Source: CAVRUD01 sp963849635 (GTDB taxonomy: Bacteria; Chloroflexota; Chloroflexia; Thermomicrobiales; UBA6265). Taken from it: 64,000 nucleotides of DNA. The position numbers and the translations under genes are program-made. This document shows, piece by piece, positions 37,036 through 46,246 of the stretch (position 1 is its first letter; every line of letters starts with the position of its first letter). Under the pieces are notes generated by a model. The model did no database searches and had not been told where the DNA came from. It saw only the letters and a program-made list of their open reading frames with translations. The stretch lies in the NCBI GenBank assembly GCA_963849635.1, contig CAWKIA010000019.1:248001-312000 (forward strand), in the 5' to 3' direction.

Positions 37036-38272
37036 CGATCGCACGGACTCACCGGCGGTGGCCGATGAGGGTGGGCACGAGGCGTTGGTGCATCGCCACG
37101 GGCACGCGGGCATGGACACCGGCTCGGACGTGACGCGAACGCAGCTCGCCGCAGTCACGGTGCTGAGTCTCCTCGTCCTTGTCGCCGCGCTCTTGTGGTC
37201 AGCCAGCTACGCCAACCTCTCGATCGGCGCCGACGACGTAGACGGCGCTGTAATGGCGCCGGGAATGATCATGGGGTGGGACACGCCGCCGGAGGCGATG
37301 GTGGACATGGCGGCGGTCGATCCGGGTGACGTCGATTACATGGCGCCCGTGGATGCCCGAGGTGACCAGCCGCTGGAGCCGCGCATCGAGAACGGGGTTA
37401 AGGTCTTTGACCTCGACATCTCGGTGATCGAATGGAACATCCTGGACGACGAACGGGTGATGGCCTACGCGATCAACCGGCAGGTGCCGGGGCCGCGGAT
37501 TAGGGTCACGGAGGGCGACACGGTCCGATTCAACGTCACGAACAACCTGCCCGAGTCGACCACGATCCACTGGCACGGCCTGATCCTGCCCAACGCGATG
37601 GACGGCCCCGCCGAGATCACCCAGGAGCCGATCCCGCCGGGGGAGACCTTTACCTACGAGTTCACGACCCAGCAGTACGGGACATACTTCTACCACTCCC
37701 ACGACCATGTTGACCGGCAGCAGGCGCTTGGCCTCTACGGCGCCCTGATCATCGATCCGAAGGACCCGGCGGTCGCTGCCGCCAACGTGGCCGACCACGA
37801 GTACGTCGTCCAGCTACAGGAATGGCTGGAACGGGAGGGCTATACCTTTCCGGCGATGCCGATGGAAGGGGGTATGCCCAACTACTTCACGATCAACGGC
37901 AAGGCGTATCCCGAGACGGAGACGGTCCGGATGACGGTCGGGGAGACGTTGCTGGTGCGCTTCATCGGCACCAACAACGGGTTCATCCACCCGATGCACA
38001 TCCACGGCGGCCCGTTCCGGGTGGTCGCGATCGATGGCTACCCGGTGCCGGAGGGGACAGGGGAGCTCCGGGACACGGTCAACGTCGGTCCGGGGCAGCG
38101 CTACGACGTGCTCTGGGAGGCGCGGGAGCCGGGCAAGTGGCTGCTCCACTGCCACATCGCCCACCACACGACGAACAACAACGTCGAGGAGGAGGGGGGA
38201 GGCGGCCTGATGGTGATCATCGAGGTTGCGCCTGCCGCAGGCGGAGGACCTTCGACGCCAGAGGCACCCTAA
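37010..38272 (+). CDS. membrane-anchored multicopper oxidase with His-rich N-terminus
   Basis: A 420-residue copper oxidase. The cytoplasmic start is His-rich (MHQHQHQ..., HRHGHAGM), followed by one anchor helix (46-66). The four copper-binding segments are HWHG (187-190), HSHDH (229-233), HPMHIH (327-332) and HCHIAHH (380-386), enough for the type 1, 2 and 3 centres. The usual Met or Leu axial position four residues after the last His is Asn here (HHTTNNN), then a Gly-rich turn, which may alter the type 1 site. Only two cupredoxin domains fit this length. It likely oxidises Cu(I) or a substrate outside the membrane. The stop codon TAA is supplied by a family A repeat. Confidence 0.88.
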   Translation: MHQHQHQPDDRTDSPAVADEGGHEALVHRHGHAGMDTGSDVTRTQLAAVTVLSLLVLVAALLWSASYANLSIGADDVDGAVMAPGMIMGWDTPPEAMVDMAAVDPGDVDYMAPVDARGDQPLEPRIENGVKVFDLDISVIEWNILDDERVMAYAINRQVPGPRIRVTEGDTVRFNVTNNLPESTTIHWHGLILPNAMDGPAEITQEPIPPGETFTYEFTTQQYGTYFYHSHDHVDRQQALGLYGALIIDPKDPAVAAANVADHEYVVQLQEWLEREGYTFPAMPMEGGMPNYFTINGKAYPETETVRMTVGETLLVRFIGTNNGFIHPMHIHGGPFRVVAIDGYPVPEGTGELRDTVNVGPGQRYDVLWEAREPGKWLLHCHIAHHTTNNNVEEEGGGGLMVIIEVAPAAGGGPSTPEAP

Positions 38273-38326
38273 CCCCCCAGCCCCCTTCCCCCCGTTCCTC
38301 CGTAGCGCGACAGGGGGAAGGGGGAG
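38267..38326. repeat. palindromic repeat, family A
   Basis: CCCTAACCCCCCAGCCCC leads into CTTCCCCCC, a longer centre (GTTCCTCCGTAGCGCGACA) and GGGGGAAGGGGGAG. Its first TAA is the stop of the multicopper oxidase. The following 190 bases up to the GH3 start hold nothing I recognise. Confidence 0.8.
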
Positions 38327-38513
38327 AACGGGCGCGACACGGGACGTGGAGAACGACAGCCGAGAACCATTCCTAAGGTCTGTCAGAAGCCGTTGACGGC
38401 GGGCGGGGTGAGACCGAAGATGCGGCCCATTGCCGGGCGCGACGGTGCGACCGGATTGGAGGGGCGCTGGTGGTCTCGGAGTTCGAGGGCGCCGGCGGGT
38501 TGAGGGGCCTGTG

Positions 38514-40291
38514 ATGGGTAACTGGCGAGATCTGAATCGAAACGGGCGTCTCGATCCATACGAAGACCCCTCGGCTCCGCTCGAAGACCGGATAGACGAC
38601 CTGCTTGGACAGATGACACTGGCTGAGAAGGCCGGCCAGATGATGCATACGATCGCTTTCTTGAGCGACGTCGATATTCCCGGCCTGCCCTCGGCGGCCG
38701 ATCTGATCTCTCGCCGGGCAATGACCCACTTCAATGTGATGGGCACGGCGCCGGCCAGACGGATGGCGGAGTGGTACAACAGCCTTGCAGGAGGCGGCGG
38801 CCGCGACGAGGTTGGGAATTCCAGTAACCCTCTCGACGGACCCGCGCCACGGGGTGTCAAACAATCCCGGGACGGCGATGGCGGCCGGCGAGTTCTCGCA
38901 CTGGCCGGAGCCGTTGGGGCTGGCGGCGACGCGTGACCCCGGCATTGTCGCGCGGTTCGGCGATATCGCCCGGCAGGAGTACCGGGCGGTTGGCATTTCG
39001 GTCGCGCTGCATCCGATGGCGGATCTGGCGACCGAGCCGCGCTGGGCGCGCATTGGCGGGACGTTTGGTGAGGACGCCGACCTGGCCGCCTCGCTCGTCG
39101 GGGCCTACATCCGGGGATTCCAAGGGGAGACGCTCGGGACGACGAGCGTGGCCTGTATGACGAAGCACTTCCCGGGGGGCGGACCGCAGAAGGATGGAGA
39201 AGATCCCCACTTCATCTATGGGCGAGAGCAGGTCTACCCCGGCAACAATTTCGACTATCACCTCAAGCCATTTGAGGCGGCCTTTGCCGCCGGGACCGCT
39301 CAGATCATGCCGTACTACGGGATGCCGGTCGGGACGGACCTTGAGGAAGTCGGCTTCGGCTTCAACCGGGGCGTCGTCACCGGGATGCTGCGCGAGCGGT
39401 ACGGCTTTGACGGCGTGGTCTGCGCCGATTGGGGATTGCTCACCGATAGCCACATCTTCGGGAAGGTCCTGGAGGCCCGCGCCTGGGGCGTCGAGCAGTT
39501 GACGCTGGAAGAGCGGGCGCAGAAGGCAATCGAGGCTGGGATCGATCAGTTTGGCGGTGAGGACTGCCCGGACGTGATCGTGGCGCTGGTCAAATCCGGA
39601 AAAGTGCCGGAGCTCCGAATCGACGAGTCAGTCCGGCGGTTGCTGCGGGAGAAGTTCCGCCTTGGGCTCTTCGACCAACCGTTTGTCGACTCAGACGCCG
39701 CGGATTCGATCGTGGGACGCCCGGAGTTTCGAGGGGCGGGCGAGGACGCGCAGCGTCGCTCGGTCGTGCTGCTCACGAACCGACCGGCCGCCGGCCACCC
39801 CGCGTTGCCCGCCCTGACGGGAAAGCGACTCTACATCGAAAACATTGCGCCGGAGGTGGCCGGGCAGTATGGCGTCTTGGTGACCGAAGCTCGCTGACGC
39901 GGATCTGGCCATTCTGCGCCTGGCCGCGCCGTACGAGCCGCGCGACAACCGGCCGCTGGAGGCGTTCTTTCACGCCGGAAGCCTGGCATTCCCGGAAGCT
40001 GAGTTGGCGCGTATCCTCCGCATCGTGGAGAACGTGCCGACGATCGTCGACATCTATCTCGATCGGCCGGCGGTGATTCCCGAGATCGCGGCAACCGCCG
40101 CCGCTGTGCTGGGCACATTCGGCGTCAGTGACGACGTGCTGCTGGAGGTCATCTTCGGCCGGTTCGCGCCGACCGGAAAGCTGCCGTTCGAGATGCCGTC
40201 GTCGATGGAGGCGGTATTGGCGCAGTTGCCGGATGTGCCGTTCGATTCGGCTGATCCGGTCTTTCGATTTGGGCATGGGCTCGGATATTGA
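38514..40291 (+). pseudogene. GH3-family beta-glycosidase (two frameshifts)
   Basis: A glycoside hydrolase of family 3, about 590 residues. The start MGNWRDLNRNGRLDPYEDPS and LEDRIDDLLGQMTLAEKAGQ are typical. RLGIPVTLSTDPRHGVSNNP, CMTKHFPGGGPQKDGEDPH and the nucleophile Asp in DGVVCADWGLL follow in a second frame. The C-terminal domain (FGRFAPTGKLPFEMPSSMEA, FRFGHGLGY) is in a third frame. Breaks are near 38780-38790 (before QEAAAATRLG) and near 39885 (before LADADLAILRL). Each needs one small indel. No signal peptide is present, so it cleaves imported glycosides. It precedes an FMN oxidase by 48 bases. Confidence 0.87.
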
Positions 40292-40339
40292 CGATTCGTG
40301 GCTGGGTCGGCGGGGCTGGCGGATGCGGGAGGGACGGTT

Positions 40340-41446
40340 GTGGCAACGTCGATCGAGGTGGGCAGGGCGCTGAATCTGCACGACTACGAGGAGATGGCCC
40401 GGGCGATCCTGCCCCCGGCGATCTTCGGCTTCATAGCGGGTGGCTCTGGCGATGAGGCGGCGTTGGCCGGGAACCGGGAAGCGTTTGCCCGCTGGCGTCT
40501 TCTGCCCAGGGTGCTGCGCGGTGTCGCGCTGGCCGAGACCGCCGCGACTGTGCTGGGGACCTCGGTGACGATGCCGGTCTTGCTGGCGCCGATGGGAGGT
40601 CACCAGCTGGTCCACCCCGAGGGCGAGTCGGTGGCCGCCAGGGCGATCAAGCGGGCTGGTTCGATCTCGATCCTGAGTACCGCCTCGACGGTGCCGATGG
40701 AGGAGGTGGCGCCGCACTCTGGTCCGTGGTGGTTCCAGCTCTATGTCACCCACGACCGGGGGCGCTGCGAGCAGTTGGTGCGGCGGGCGGAGGCGGCAGG
40801 CGCCTCGGCGATTGCCCTGACCGTGGATGTGCCCAAGTTGGGGCGGCGCGAGGCCGAGCACCGGCATGGGTTTGCCTTTCCGCCCGGGGTGACCTTCCCG
40901 CACCTCTTGCCCGATCCACCGGCCGGCGATACGACCTTGCCCGACGAGCCCGGGTACTACCAACTGACGAGCTGGGACGCATCGATCGGATGGGCGGATC
41001 TGGAGTGGCTGGTCCAACTGACCGACCTGCCGGTGATCGTCAAAGGGATCTTGCATCCTGAGGATGCCAGGGAGGCTGTCCGGCGTGGGGCGAAGGGCGT
41101 GATCGTCTCTAACCACGGTGGGCGGCAACTCGATTACGCGGTCGGATCGTTGGATGCCTTGCCGGGAGTTGTGGCGGCGATTGGAGGCGAGGCGGAGGTC
41201 TACCTCGATGGGGGCGTGCGCCGGGGCACGGATGTGATCAAGGCGCTGGCGCTGGGGGCGAAGGCCGTCTGCGTCGGCCGACCATTCCTGTGGGCCGTGG
41301 CGACTGGCGGCGAGGATGGGCTGGTCGAAGCGTACGAGTTGCTCCGGAACGAGCTGGCCCTCGATCTGCTGTTGTGCGGGAAGGCGGGGATCGGGGAGAT
41401 CAACCGGGAGCTGGTGGTGCCGGTGGGGGTTGTTGGGGGGGTATAG
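40340..41446 (+). CDS. FMN-dependent alpha-hydroxyacid oxidase/dehydrogenase
   Basis: A 368-residue TIM-barrel flavoenzyme of the lactate/glycolate/mandelate oxidase family. The active-site His and Arg are in SNHGGRQLDYAV, the FMN phosphate site is YLDGGVRRGTDVIKALALGA, and the N-terminal PPAIFGFIAGGSGDEAAL and APMGGHQLVHPEGE are typical. It oxidises an L-2-hydroxyacid to the 2-oxoacid with electrons passing to oxygen or a quinone. The GTG at 40340 has GGGAGGG seven bases upstream and is preferred to the frame start at 40298. The substrate is probably lactate or glycolate but could be a sugar acid given the neighbours. Confidence 0.9.
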   Translation: MATSIEVGRALNLHDYEEMARAILPPAIFGFIAGGSGDEAALAGNREAFARWRLLPRVLRGVALAETAATVLGTSVTMPVLLAPMGGHQLVHPEGESVAARAIKRAGSISILSTASTVPMEEVAPHSGPWWFQLYVTHDRGRCEQLVRRAEAAGASAIALTVDVPKLGRREAEHRHGFAFPPGVTFPHLLPDPPAGDTTLPDEPGYYQLTSWDASIGWADLEWLVQLTDLPVIVKGILHPEDAREAVRRGAKGVIVSNHGGRQLDYAVGSLDALPGVVAAIGGEAEVYLDGGVRRGTDVIKALALGAKAVCVGRPFLWAVATGGEDGLVEAYELLRNELALDLLLCGKAGIGEINRELVVPVGVVGGV

Positions 41447-41504
41447 GGTGACTTCCGGTCCTGGCCGCGTCGACGGTGGGTCGGGGGACGCCGTCTGGGC
41501 TTCG

Positions 41505-41535
41505 CCCGGGGCTAAAGACCCCGGGCTACCCGATA
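41505..41535. repeat. partial family D repeat
   Basis: GGCTAAAGACCCCGGGCTAC matches the start of the family D element at 28009. The rest of the 245-base gap to the PPOX gene has no feature I can name. Confidence 0.45.
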
Positions 41536-41691
41536 CTCTCGCGGGATCGCACGGATGGCCTGGACTTGAAAGCCGGCGACGTCGCGATCCTCCGGTAGCC
41601 GGCTACCAGTGCGGGGTAACGCCGGATGACTGGGGGAGCGAGTCCCATCAAGCGGGCAACGCAATGGGCTGGCTAGGAAACGAAGAGCCGG

Positions 41692-42117
41692 TTAGAAGCC
41701 GCGGAGGTTCGTTGGGGTGATGCGGATTGGGACGGAGTATTCGTCACTGAACTTGGCGGCGGAGGTGTTGAGGCTGTCGAAGCCGCCGGTGTACTTGGAG
41801 ACGTAGTCGGGGACGTGCTCGGCGCGAGGGCCATCGCGCTTGATCTCGGCGGTGCCGGTGATGATGACGACGTCGCCGCCGTTTTCGGTGGCGTTGAAGT
41901 TGAGGGAGACCCTGGGGCGGTCGGCAATGTTGCGGACCTTGAGCACGTTGTCCTGGGAGTAAATCCAGATAGCTTCGCCGTCCCACAGGAACCAGACCGG
42001 GCTGGGCTCGGGGGTGCCGTTGGCGCGGACGGTGGTGAGCTAGACGACCTGATCGTCGGCGAGGTGCTTGGCGACGCGGGAACCAAAGTCGGTCGACGTG
42101 TCGATATTGAAGGGCAT
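41692..42117 (-). pseudogene. pyridoxamine-5'-phosphate-oxidase-like / F420-dependent protein with internal TAG
   Basis: A split-barrel flavin/F420-binding protein of 141 residues. The start MPFNIDTSTDFGSRVAKHL, TTVRANGTPEPSPVWFLWDG, VLKVRNIADRPRVSLNFNAT and the C-terminal DEYSVPIRITPTNLRGF match small PPOX-family proteins. At codon 26 an in-frame TAG (42042-42040) stands where relatives have Trp (V-V-W-L-T-T). A single G-to-A change explains it. The surrounding sequence on the plus strand is GAGCTAG, the same as at the TAG in the P450 gene. The lesion may be a basecalling artefact. Confidence 0.8.
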
Positions 42118-42242
42118 GCGAGCCTCCGTTGTCGGTCGAACGATGTGCCAACACTGCTCGATCGGCAGCGCGTTGGCTCGACTCTACCACGCGCGAGGCG
42201 GCAATGCTATCTATTGGATAGTGGGATGCACTATGGAAAGCA

Positions 42243-43109
42243 TTAGCCCTTGACGGAGCCTGCCGTCATGCCCTGGACCATCCAGCGCTGGGCCAGGAAG
42301 TAGAGGATCACGACCGGGAGGCTGGAGAGGACGGCTCCGGCCATGATCGGCCCCCAGAGGAAGACATCGCCGGTGATCAGGTATTGGAGGCCGAGGGGGA
42401 CGGTGCGTTTGTCCTCGCTGGTGATGAAGATGAGGGCGAGAAGGAGTTCGTTCCAGGCGGCGGTGAAGGTGAAGATGCCGACCGCGACGAGGCCGGGCAG
42501 CGAGAGCGGAATCAGGATGCGGAAGAGGGCGCCCAGGCGGGTGGCGCCATCGACCATGGCCTGCTCTTCCAGCTCGGGGGGGACGCCCTTGAAGTAGCCC
42601 GCGAGCAGCCAGGTGCTGAGAGGCATCGAGAAGGTCAGGTAGACGACGATGAGCCCGTGGAGGGAATTACCCAGGTGGAGGCGGGCGACAATGATCGAAA
42701 GGGGGATGAAGAGGAGTGAGGTTGGAGTCAAGTAGGCAAAGAGGATGAGCCGGCCGACGAGGCTCTTGAACCGGTACTTGAAGCGAACGATCGAGTAGGC
42801 GGCCAGGCTGGAGATGGTCAGAGAGATGAGGGTGACGCAGCCGGCCACGATGATGCTGTTGCGGATATTGGTCAAGTAGTCGCGCTCATCGATCAGCTCG
42901 CGGTAATTGTCGAAGGTGGTGGTCTCAGGCCAGAGCGAGGGCAGGCGGTAGATGTCTCGAGGGATCTTTAGGGAGATGGTGAACATCCAGTAGAGCGGAA
43001 ACAAGATGATCACGGTGACGACGGCCAGGATCGAGTAGATGGCAACGCTGCGCCAGGACGGTTGAAACCGCTGGGCGAGGGATGGGTTGGGGATGGGGCG
43101 GGTTGCCAT
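42243..43109 (-). CDS. carbohydrate ABC transporter permease (MalG type), second importer
   Basis: Inner-membrane permease of 288 residues with six helices (VAIYSILAVVTVIILFPLYW first). The EAA loop is LEEQAMVDGATRLGALFRI followed by LIPLSLP. It belongs with the permease and binding-protein genes to its right; repeats of families D, E and G fill the 200 bases between it and the next permease. No ATPase gene is nearby. Intact. Confidence 0.92.
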   Translation of the reverse strand: MATRPIPNPSLAQRFQPSWRSVAIYSILAVVTVIILFPLYWMFTISLKIPRDIYRLPSLWPETTTFDNYRELIDERDYLTNIRNSIIVAGCVTLISLTISSLAAYSIVRFKYRFKSLVGRLILFAYLTPTSLLFIPLSIIVARLHLGNSLHGLIVVYLTFSMPLSTWLLAGYFKGVPPELEEQAMVDGATRLGALFRILIPLSLPGLVAVGIFTFTAAWNELLLALIFITSEDKRTVPLGLQYLITGDVFLWGPIMAGAVLSSLPVVILYFLAQRWMVQGMTAGSVKG

Positions 43110-43129
43110 GGTGGTCCGGGTTGTCCTGG

Positions 43130-43316
43130 TTTCCCGGAGTTGAAACCCCGGGCTAACCCTACGAAGCCCTTCCAGGGCTGAGAACGAAGCGGATGGGAGA
43201 CGCTGCGGTGGAGGGGCTGCCTCCTGGTTGGCGGCAAAGGCGGCACGCGGCCAAGATCCTTCGCAAGCTCGGGATGACGATTGCAGATGGCTGACGGCTG
43301 ACGGCTGACGGCTGGT
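43130..43316. repeat. cluster of repeat families D, E (half) and G
   Basis: GTTGAAACCCCGGGCTAACC with GAAGCCCTTCCAGGGCTGAG is family D; CGGCCAAGATCCTTCGCAAG then CTCGGGATGACG is the right half of family E; three GGCTGAC units are family G. The cluster interrupts the second importer operon without an ORF of its own. Confidence 0.7.
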
Positions 43317-43318
43317 TG

Positions 43319-44236
43319 TTAGTCGTCGTCCTTGATCAGGGCGGTGACGCCGAAGACGAGGATGGCGAGGGCGGGGATCATGGCGACGGAGACGGCGGCG
43401 GCCTCGCCGAGGCGTTGCGATTGCATGCCGAAGTAGGCCAGGACCGGGAAGACCATGGTCGCGTCGGAGGGGCCGCCCTGGGTCATGATCCAGATGTTTT
43501 CGAAGGAGTTGGCGGTCCAGATCGAGGAGAGCAGGGTGACGACGAGGACGACGTGGCGGATGCCCGGGAAGGTGACGGCTTTGAAGCGTTCCCAGGCGGA
43601 GGCGCCATCGATCTTGGCGGCTTCGTAGAGTTCCTGGGGGACGGACTGAAGGGCGGCCAGGAAGGAGATCACCCAGAAGGGGAAGCCGCGCCAGACGGTG
43701 GCGGTGATCACGGCGGGCATCGCGGTCGATTTCTGGCCGAGCCAGTCAACTATTCCGGTGTGGATGCCAGTCTCCGTCAGGACGAGGTTGACTCCGCCGC
43801 CGATCGGCATGAGGAGCAGTTTCCAGGCGAGGAAAGCGACGAAGCCGGGCATCGCCCAGGGGATCAGGATGAAGGAGCGGAAGAGGCCGCGGGCTCTAAT
43901 CTGCTCGTTGAGCAGTAATGCGAGGCCGAGGCCGATGACGAGCTTGAGGGCGTCGGAGACGATCACCAGCATGATTGTGTTGGAGACGGCGCGGGTGAAG
44001 CTGGGCCACTTGAGCAGGTAGCGAAAGTTGTCCAGTCCGACGAACTCGCCGGAGTCGCCGACGATGCGCGAGGTGAAGGCGATCACGATCGCGTAAAAGA
44101 ACGGGTAGGCGACGAGGCCAATCAGGACAACGAGGGCAGGGATGACGAGGAGCCAGCCCATGAGGGCCTGGCGGCCAGAGTAACTCAGGCGGCTTGTCCT
44201 GGCCGATATTCGTTTTGGGATTGCGACGACGGCCAT
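43319..44236 (-). CDS. carbohydrate ABC transporter permease (MalF type), second importer
   Basis: Permease of 305 residues. It starts MAVVAIPKRISARTSRLSYS with helix LLVIPALVVLIGLVAYPFFY, then FVGLDNFRYLLKWPSF. The EAA loop is LYEAAKIDGASAWERFKAV with TFPGIRH in place of the usual LP. I set the start at ATG 44236; the much longer open frame to 45175 runs through repeats and antisense of the binding-protein gene and is not coding. A partner of the permease at 42243. Confidence 0.92.
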   Translation of the reverse strand: MAVVAIPKRISARTSRLSYSGRQALMGWLLVIPALVVLIGLVAYPFFYAIVIAFTSRIVGDSGEFVGLDNFRYLLKWPSFTRAVSNTIMLVIVSDALKLVIGLGLALLLNEQIRARGLFRSFILIPWAMPGFVAFLAWKLLLMPIGGGVNLVLTETGIHTGIVDWLGQKSTAMPAVITATVWRGFPFWVISFLAALQSVPQELYEAAKIDGASAWERFKAVTFPGIRHVVLVVTLLSSIWTANSFENIWIMTQGGPSDATMVFPVLAYFGMQSQRLGEAAAVSVAMIPALAILVFGVTALIKDDD

Positions 44237-44264
44237 AGATGCCTCGTTCGGCGTTCGGGAGCAG

Positions 44265-44412
44265 CCCTCACCCCCCAACCCCCTCTCCCAAGCGCGGAGA
44301 GGGGGAGCCTTGCCCCGGGCCAACGCGCCCGTTTTCGTCCCCTCTCCCCCGGAGGGGAGAGGGGGCGCGGAGCGCCGGCCCAGGGTTGGGGTGAGGGCCG
44401 GCGCTCCGCCTC
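44265..44412. repeat. double C/G-rich palindrome (family B-like)
   Basis: CCCTCACCCCCCAACCCC with CTCTCCCAAGCGCGGAGAG is followed by CCCCTCTCCCCCGGAGGGGA and GCGCCGGCCCAGGGTTGGGG ending in GTGAGGGCC. Two back-to-back inverted copies make a large hairpin region directly after the binding-protein stop. Confidence 0.7.
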
Positions 44413-44415
44413 TGT

Positions 44416-45750
44416 CTACTTGTACTTGTCGTAGATGGCGACGGCGGAGGCCTGGCATTCCTCCATGGCTTCGTCGATGGAGTAGCCGTCGATCACGATG
44501 CGCTGGATCATCTTCGGGACGAGGAAGTTGGAGGAGAACTCGGCGTAGGCGGTGTTGTAGGTGTCGGGGGCGCCGGGGGCGGTGCCGTTCTCGACCAGGT
44601 TGAGGAGGCCGCCGTGGACCGGAGTCTCGAAGATGGCGAAGGGGCGCTGCTCCTGGAGGACCGGGCCGTAGATGGCGACGTTGAAGTAGGACTCCATGAA
44701 GGTCGGGTTCGCGAGGTGCTCGAGCAGAGCGGAGGCGCTTTCGACGTTGGCGCCGTCCTTCTTCGGGATGGCGCGGAAGTTCGGGTTGATCGGGGAGACG
44801 GTGCCAGTCGGGCCGGCTGGGAGAGCGGAGAAGGCGGTCGCCTCGGCGAGGTCCGGATCCTCGTCCTTGATGGCGAGGTAGACGCTGCCGGTGTTGGCGA
44901 TGAAGATCGCCTGACCGGACTGGTAGGCGGTGTTGTCGCCGGCGCCGTCCCAGGTGGTGGCGCCTGGGGGGAAGAGGTCGGCGGCAAAGGCGTCGGAGAC
45001 CCACGTGAGGAAGGTACGGGTCTCTTCGGAGACGATGGTCGGGGTGGTGCCGGCATCGTCGGCGATGCGGCCGCCGTAGGACTGCATGATCGACGCCATC
45101 AGGTTGGCGTCGCCGACGTTGGAGAGGGCGAAGCCCATCCCGAAGACGGGGGGAGCCTGGGCGGCGGCGGCCCACTCCGAGAGTTCCTGCCAGGTGGCGG
45201 GCGGCGGGGTGAAGCCGGCTTCGGCGAGGACATCAGTGCGGGAGAAGAGCATGTTGCCGGAGGAGCCGAAGGGCACGCCGGTCTTGACGGCGCCGACGAG
45301 GGCAGTGGCGCTATCGACGGAGGGGAACCAGCCGCCGTGGGCCTCGCCGATCGAGGTGTAGAGGGCGCTGACGTCTTCGAGCTGGTCGGTGTTGGTGAGG
45401 AGAAGCATGAGGTCGAGGCCGAGGTCGAGGGCATCCGGCATGGTGTCGGACTCGACGGCGGCGGAGACCTTCTGGTTGGTCTCGTTCTGGTTGATCATGA
45501 CGACTTCGGTGTCGACGTTGTTCTCCTCGCCCCACTTGTTGATCTCGTCGACCAACATGTTGTTGGCGTCTTCGGAGAAGATGAGGCCGCCCCAGTAGGT
45601 AAGCTTGGTGCTGCCCTGGATAACAGCCGGGGCCTTCTTTGCCGCCAGGATGCCCTGGATGCCTTTGGTGCCGCCGAGCGCGAGAGCGGTTGTGCCGCCC
45701 GCGACGCCGCCAAGGAGATGCCGCCGCGAAAGTCTGGGTGCGCGCGTCAT
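44416..45750 (-). CDS. sugar ABC transporter substrate-binding protein, Tat-exported, second importer
   Basis: Family 1 solute-binding protein of 444 residues. The twin-arginine signal LSRRHLLGG precedes a Gly/Ala-rich hydrophobic stretch. Typical features are LTYWGGLIFSEDANNMLVDE, VPFGSSGNMLFSRTDVLAEA, QSGQAIFIANTGSVYLAI and VHGGLLNLVENGTAPGA. The ATG at 45750 has GGAGG about nine bases upstream, which is better than the upstream in-frame start. It is the first gene of the second importer set. No LacI gene lies next to it; the nearest LacI-like site is at 46395. Sugar unknown. Confidence 0.92.
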   Translation of the reverse strand: MTRAPRLSRRHLLGGVAGGTTALALGGTKGIQGILAAKKAPAVIQGSTKLTYWGGLIFSEDANNMLVDEINKWGEENNVDTEVVMINQNETNQKVSAAVESDTMPDALDLGLDLMLLLTNTDQLEDVSALYTSIGEAHGGWFPSVDSATALVGAVKTGVPFGSSGNMLFSRTDVLAEAGFTPPPATWQELSEWAAAAQAPPVFGMGFALSNVGDANLMASIMQSYGGRIADDAGTTPTIVSEETRTFLTWVSDAFAADLFPPGATTWDGAGDNTAYQSGQAIFIANTGSVYLAIKDEDPDLAEATAFSALPAGPTGTVSPINPNFRAIPKKDGANVESASALLEHLANPTFMESYFNVAIYGPVLQEQRPFAIFETPVHGGLLNLVENGTAPGAPDTYNTAYAEFSSNFLVPKMIQRIVIDGYSIDEAMEECQASAVAIYDKYK

Positions 45751-45774
45751 TGCCGCAATCCTCCATCGTTGAGA

Positions 45775-45920
45775 CGAGACGGGAGACGTGAGTCGTGAGA
45801 ACTGGTGAGGGGCGAGGATCGCACTGGGGGGTGGGGGTGTCAAGGGGGGGCGGGGAGAACGACCTCACCCCCTACACCCTCGCTAACCCTAGCCCACTGT
45901 GGTGGAGAGGGGCGTCAGGC
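45775..45920. repeat. GAGACG-type direct repeats and family B palindrome
   Basis: GAGACGAGACGGGAGACGTG is family F. A family B copy follows at 45863 (CCTCACCCCCTACACCCTCG ... GGTGGAGAGGGGCG) with an extra insertion in its left arm. With the terminator at 46002 this is all I see in the 340-base gap between the binding-protein gene and the next small gene. Confidence 0.65.
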
Positions 45921-46001
45921 AGCGCCACGTCTCTCCATGGCTCCTGCCGCAGCGGGGAATGGGTTCGGCGGGTTAGAGGGCTGGACCGAGCGAAACGACG
46001 A

Positions 46002-46030
46002 CGGCCCCGGCGAATAGTTCGCCGGGGCCG
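46002..46030. terminator. strong symmetrical hairpin (bidirectional terminator)
   Basis: A perfect 13-bp stem CGGCCCCGGCGAA / TTCGCCGGGGCCG around TAG. There is no T run, so it may act with Rho or as an mRNA stabiliser. It ends the small gene at 46088. Confidence 0.7.
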
Positions 46031-46087
46031 CCGTGTTGGTATGGGTTGGGGGTGCCGCGTCGCGTGCGCCTTAGAGTGAAGTGAGAA

Positions 46088-46246
46088 CTAGGACTGGCGA
46101 CGCTTGCGGCCGAAGCGGAATGGGGAGAATCTGCGCGACTCGTTGACGAGGGTGCCGTTCGGGTGGCGCTTGGCGAATTGCTCGAGTTCGATATCGTGTT
46201 CCATCTTGGTGAGGCGGACGATGTCAACAGCGTTGTAGGGCAGCAC
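46088..46246 (-). CDS. small basic protein of unknown function
   Basis: A 52-residue ORF. The start GTG at 46246 has AAAGGAG eight bases upstream; the longer frame to 46276 would place that site inside the coding region. The product has a possible amphipathic helix (NAVDIVRLTKMEHDIELEQF) and a very basic end (FRFGRKRRQS). A perfect hairpin lies about 60 bases past the stop, and a 12-base motif shared with the other small gene at 2491 lies upstream. I do not recognise it. Confidence 0.55.
   Translation of the reverse strand: MLPYNAVDIVRLTKMEHDIELEQFAKRHPNGTLVNESRRFSPFRFGRKRRQS

Noticed and set aside
38383..38515. Minus-strand gene end before GH3 (MGRIFGLTPPAVNGF)
   Set aside because: A short plausible-looking tail only; the upstream frame overlaps GH3 and shows no start signal or family pattern.
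41692..42117. Pyrrolysine or other amber-decoding protein
   Set aside because: The TAG replaces an expected Trp, the context matches the other TAG exactly, and no amber-decoding genes are seen; error or nonsense mutation is simpler.
43319..45175. 618-aa minus-strand ORF
   Set aside because: Only the last 305 residues are the permease; the upstream part is repeat sequence and out-of-frame reading of the binding-protein gene.
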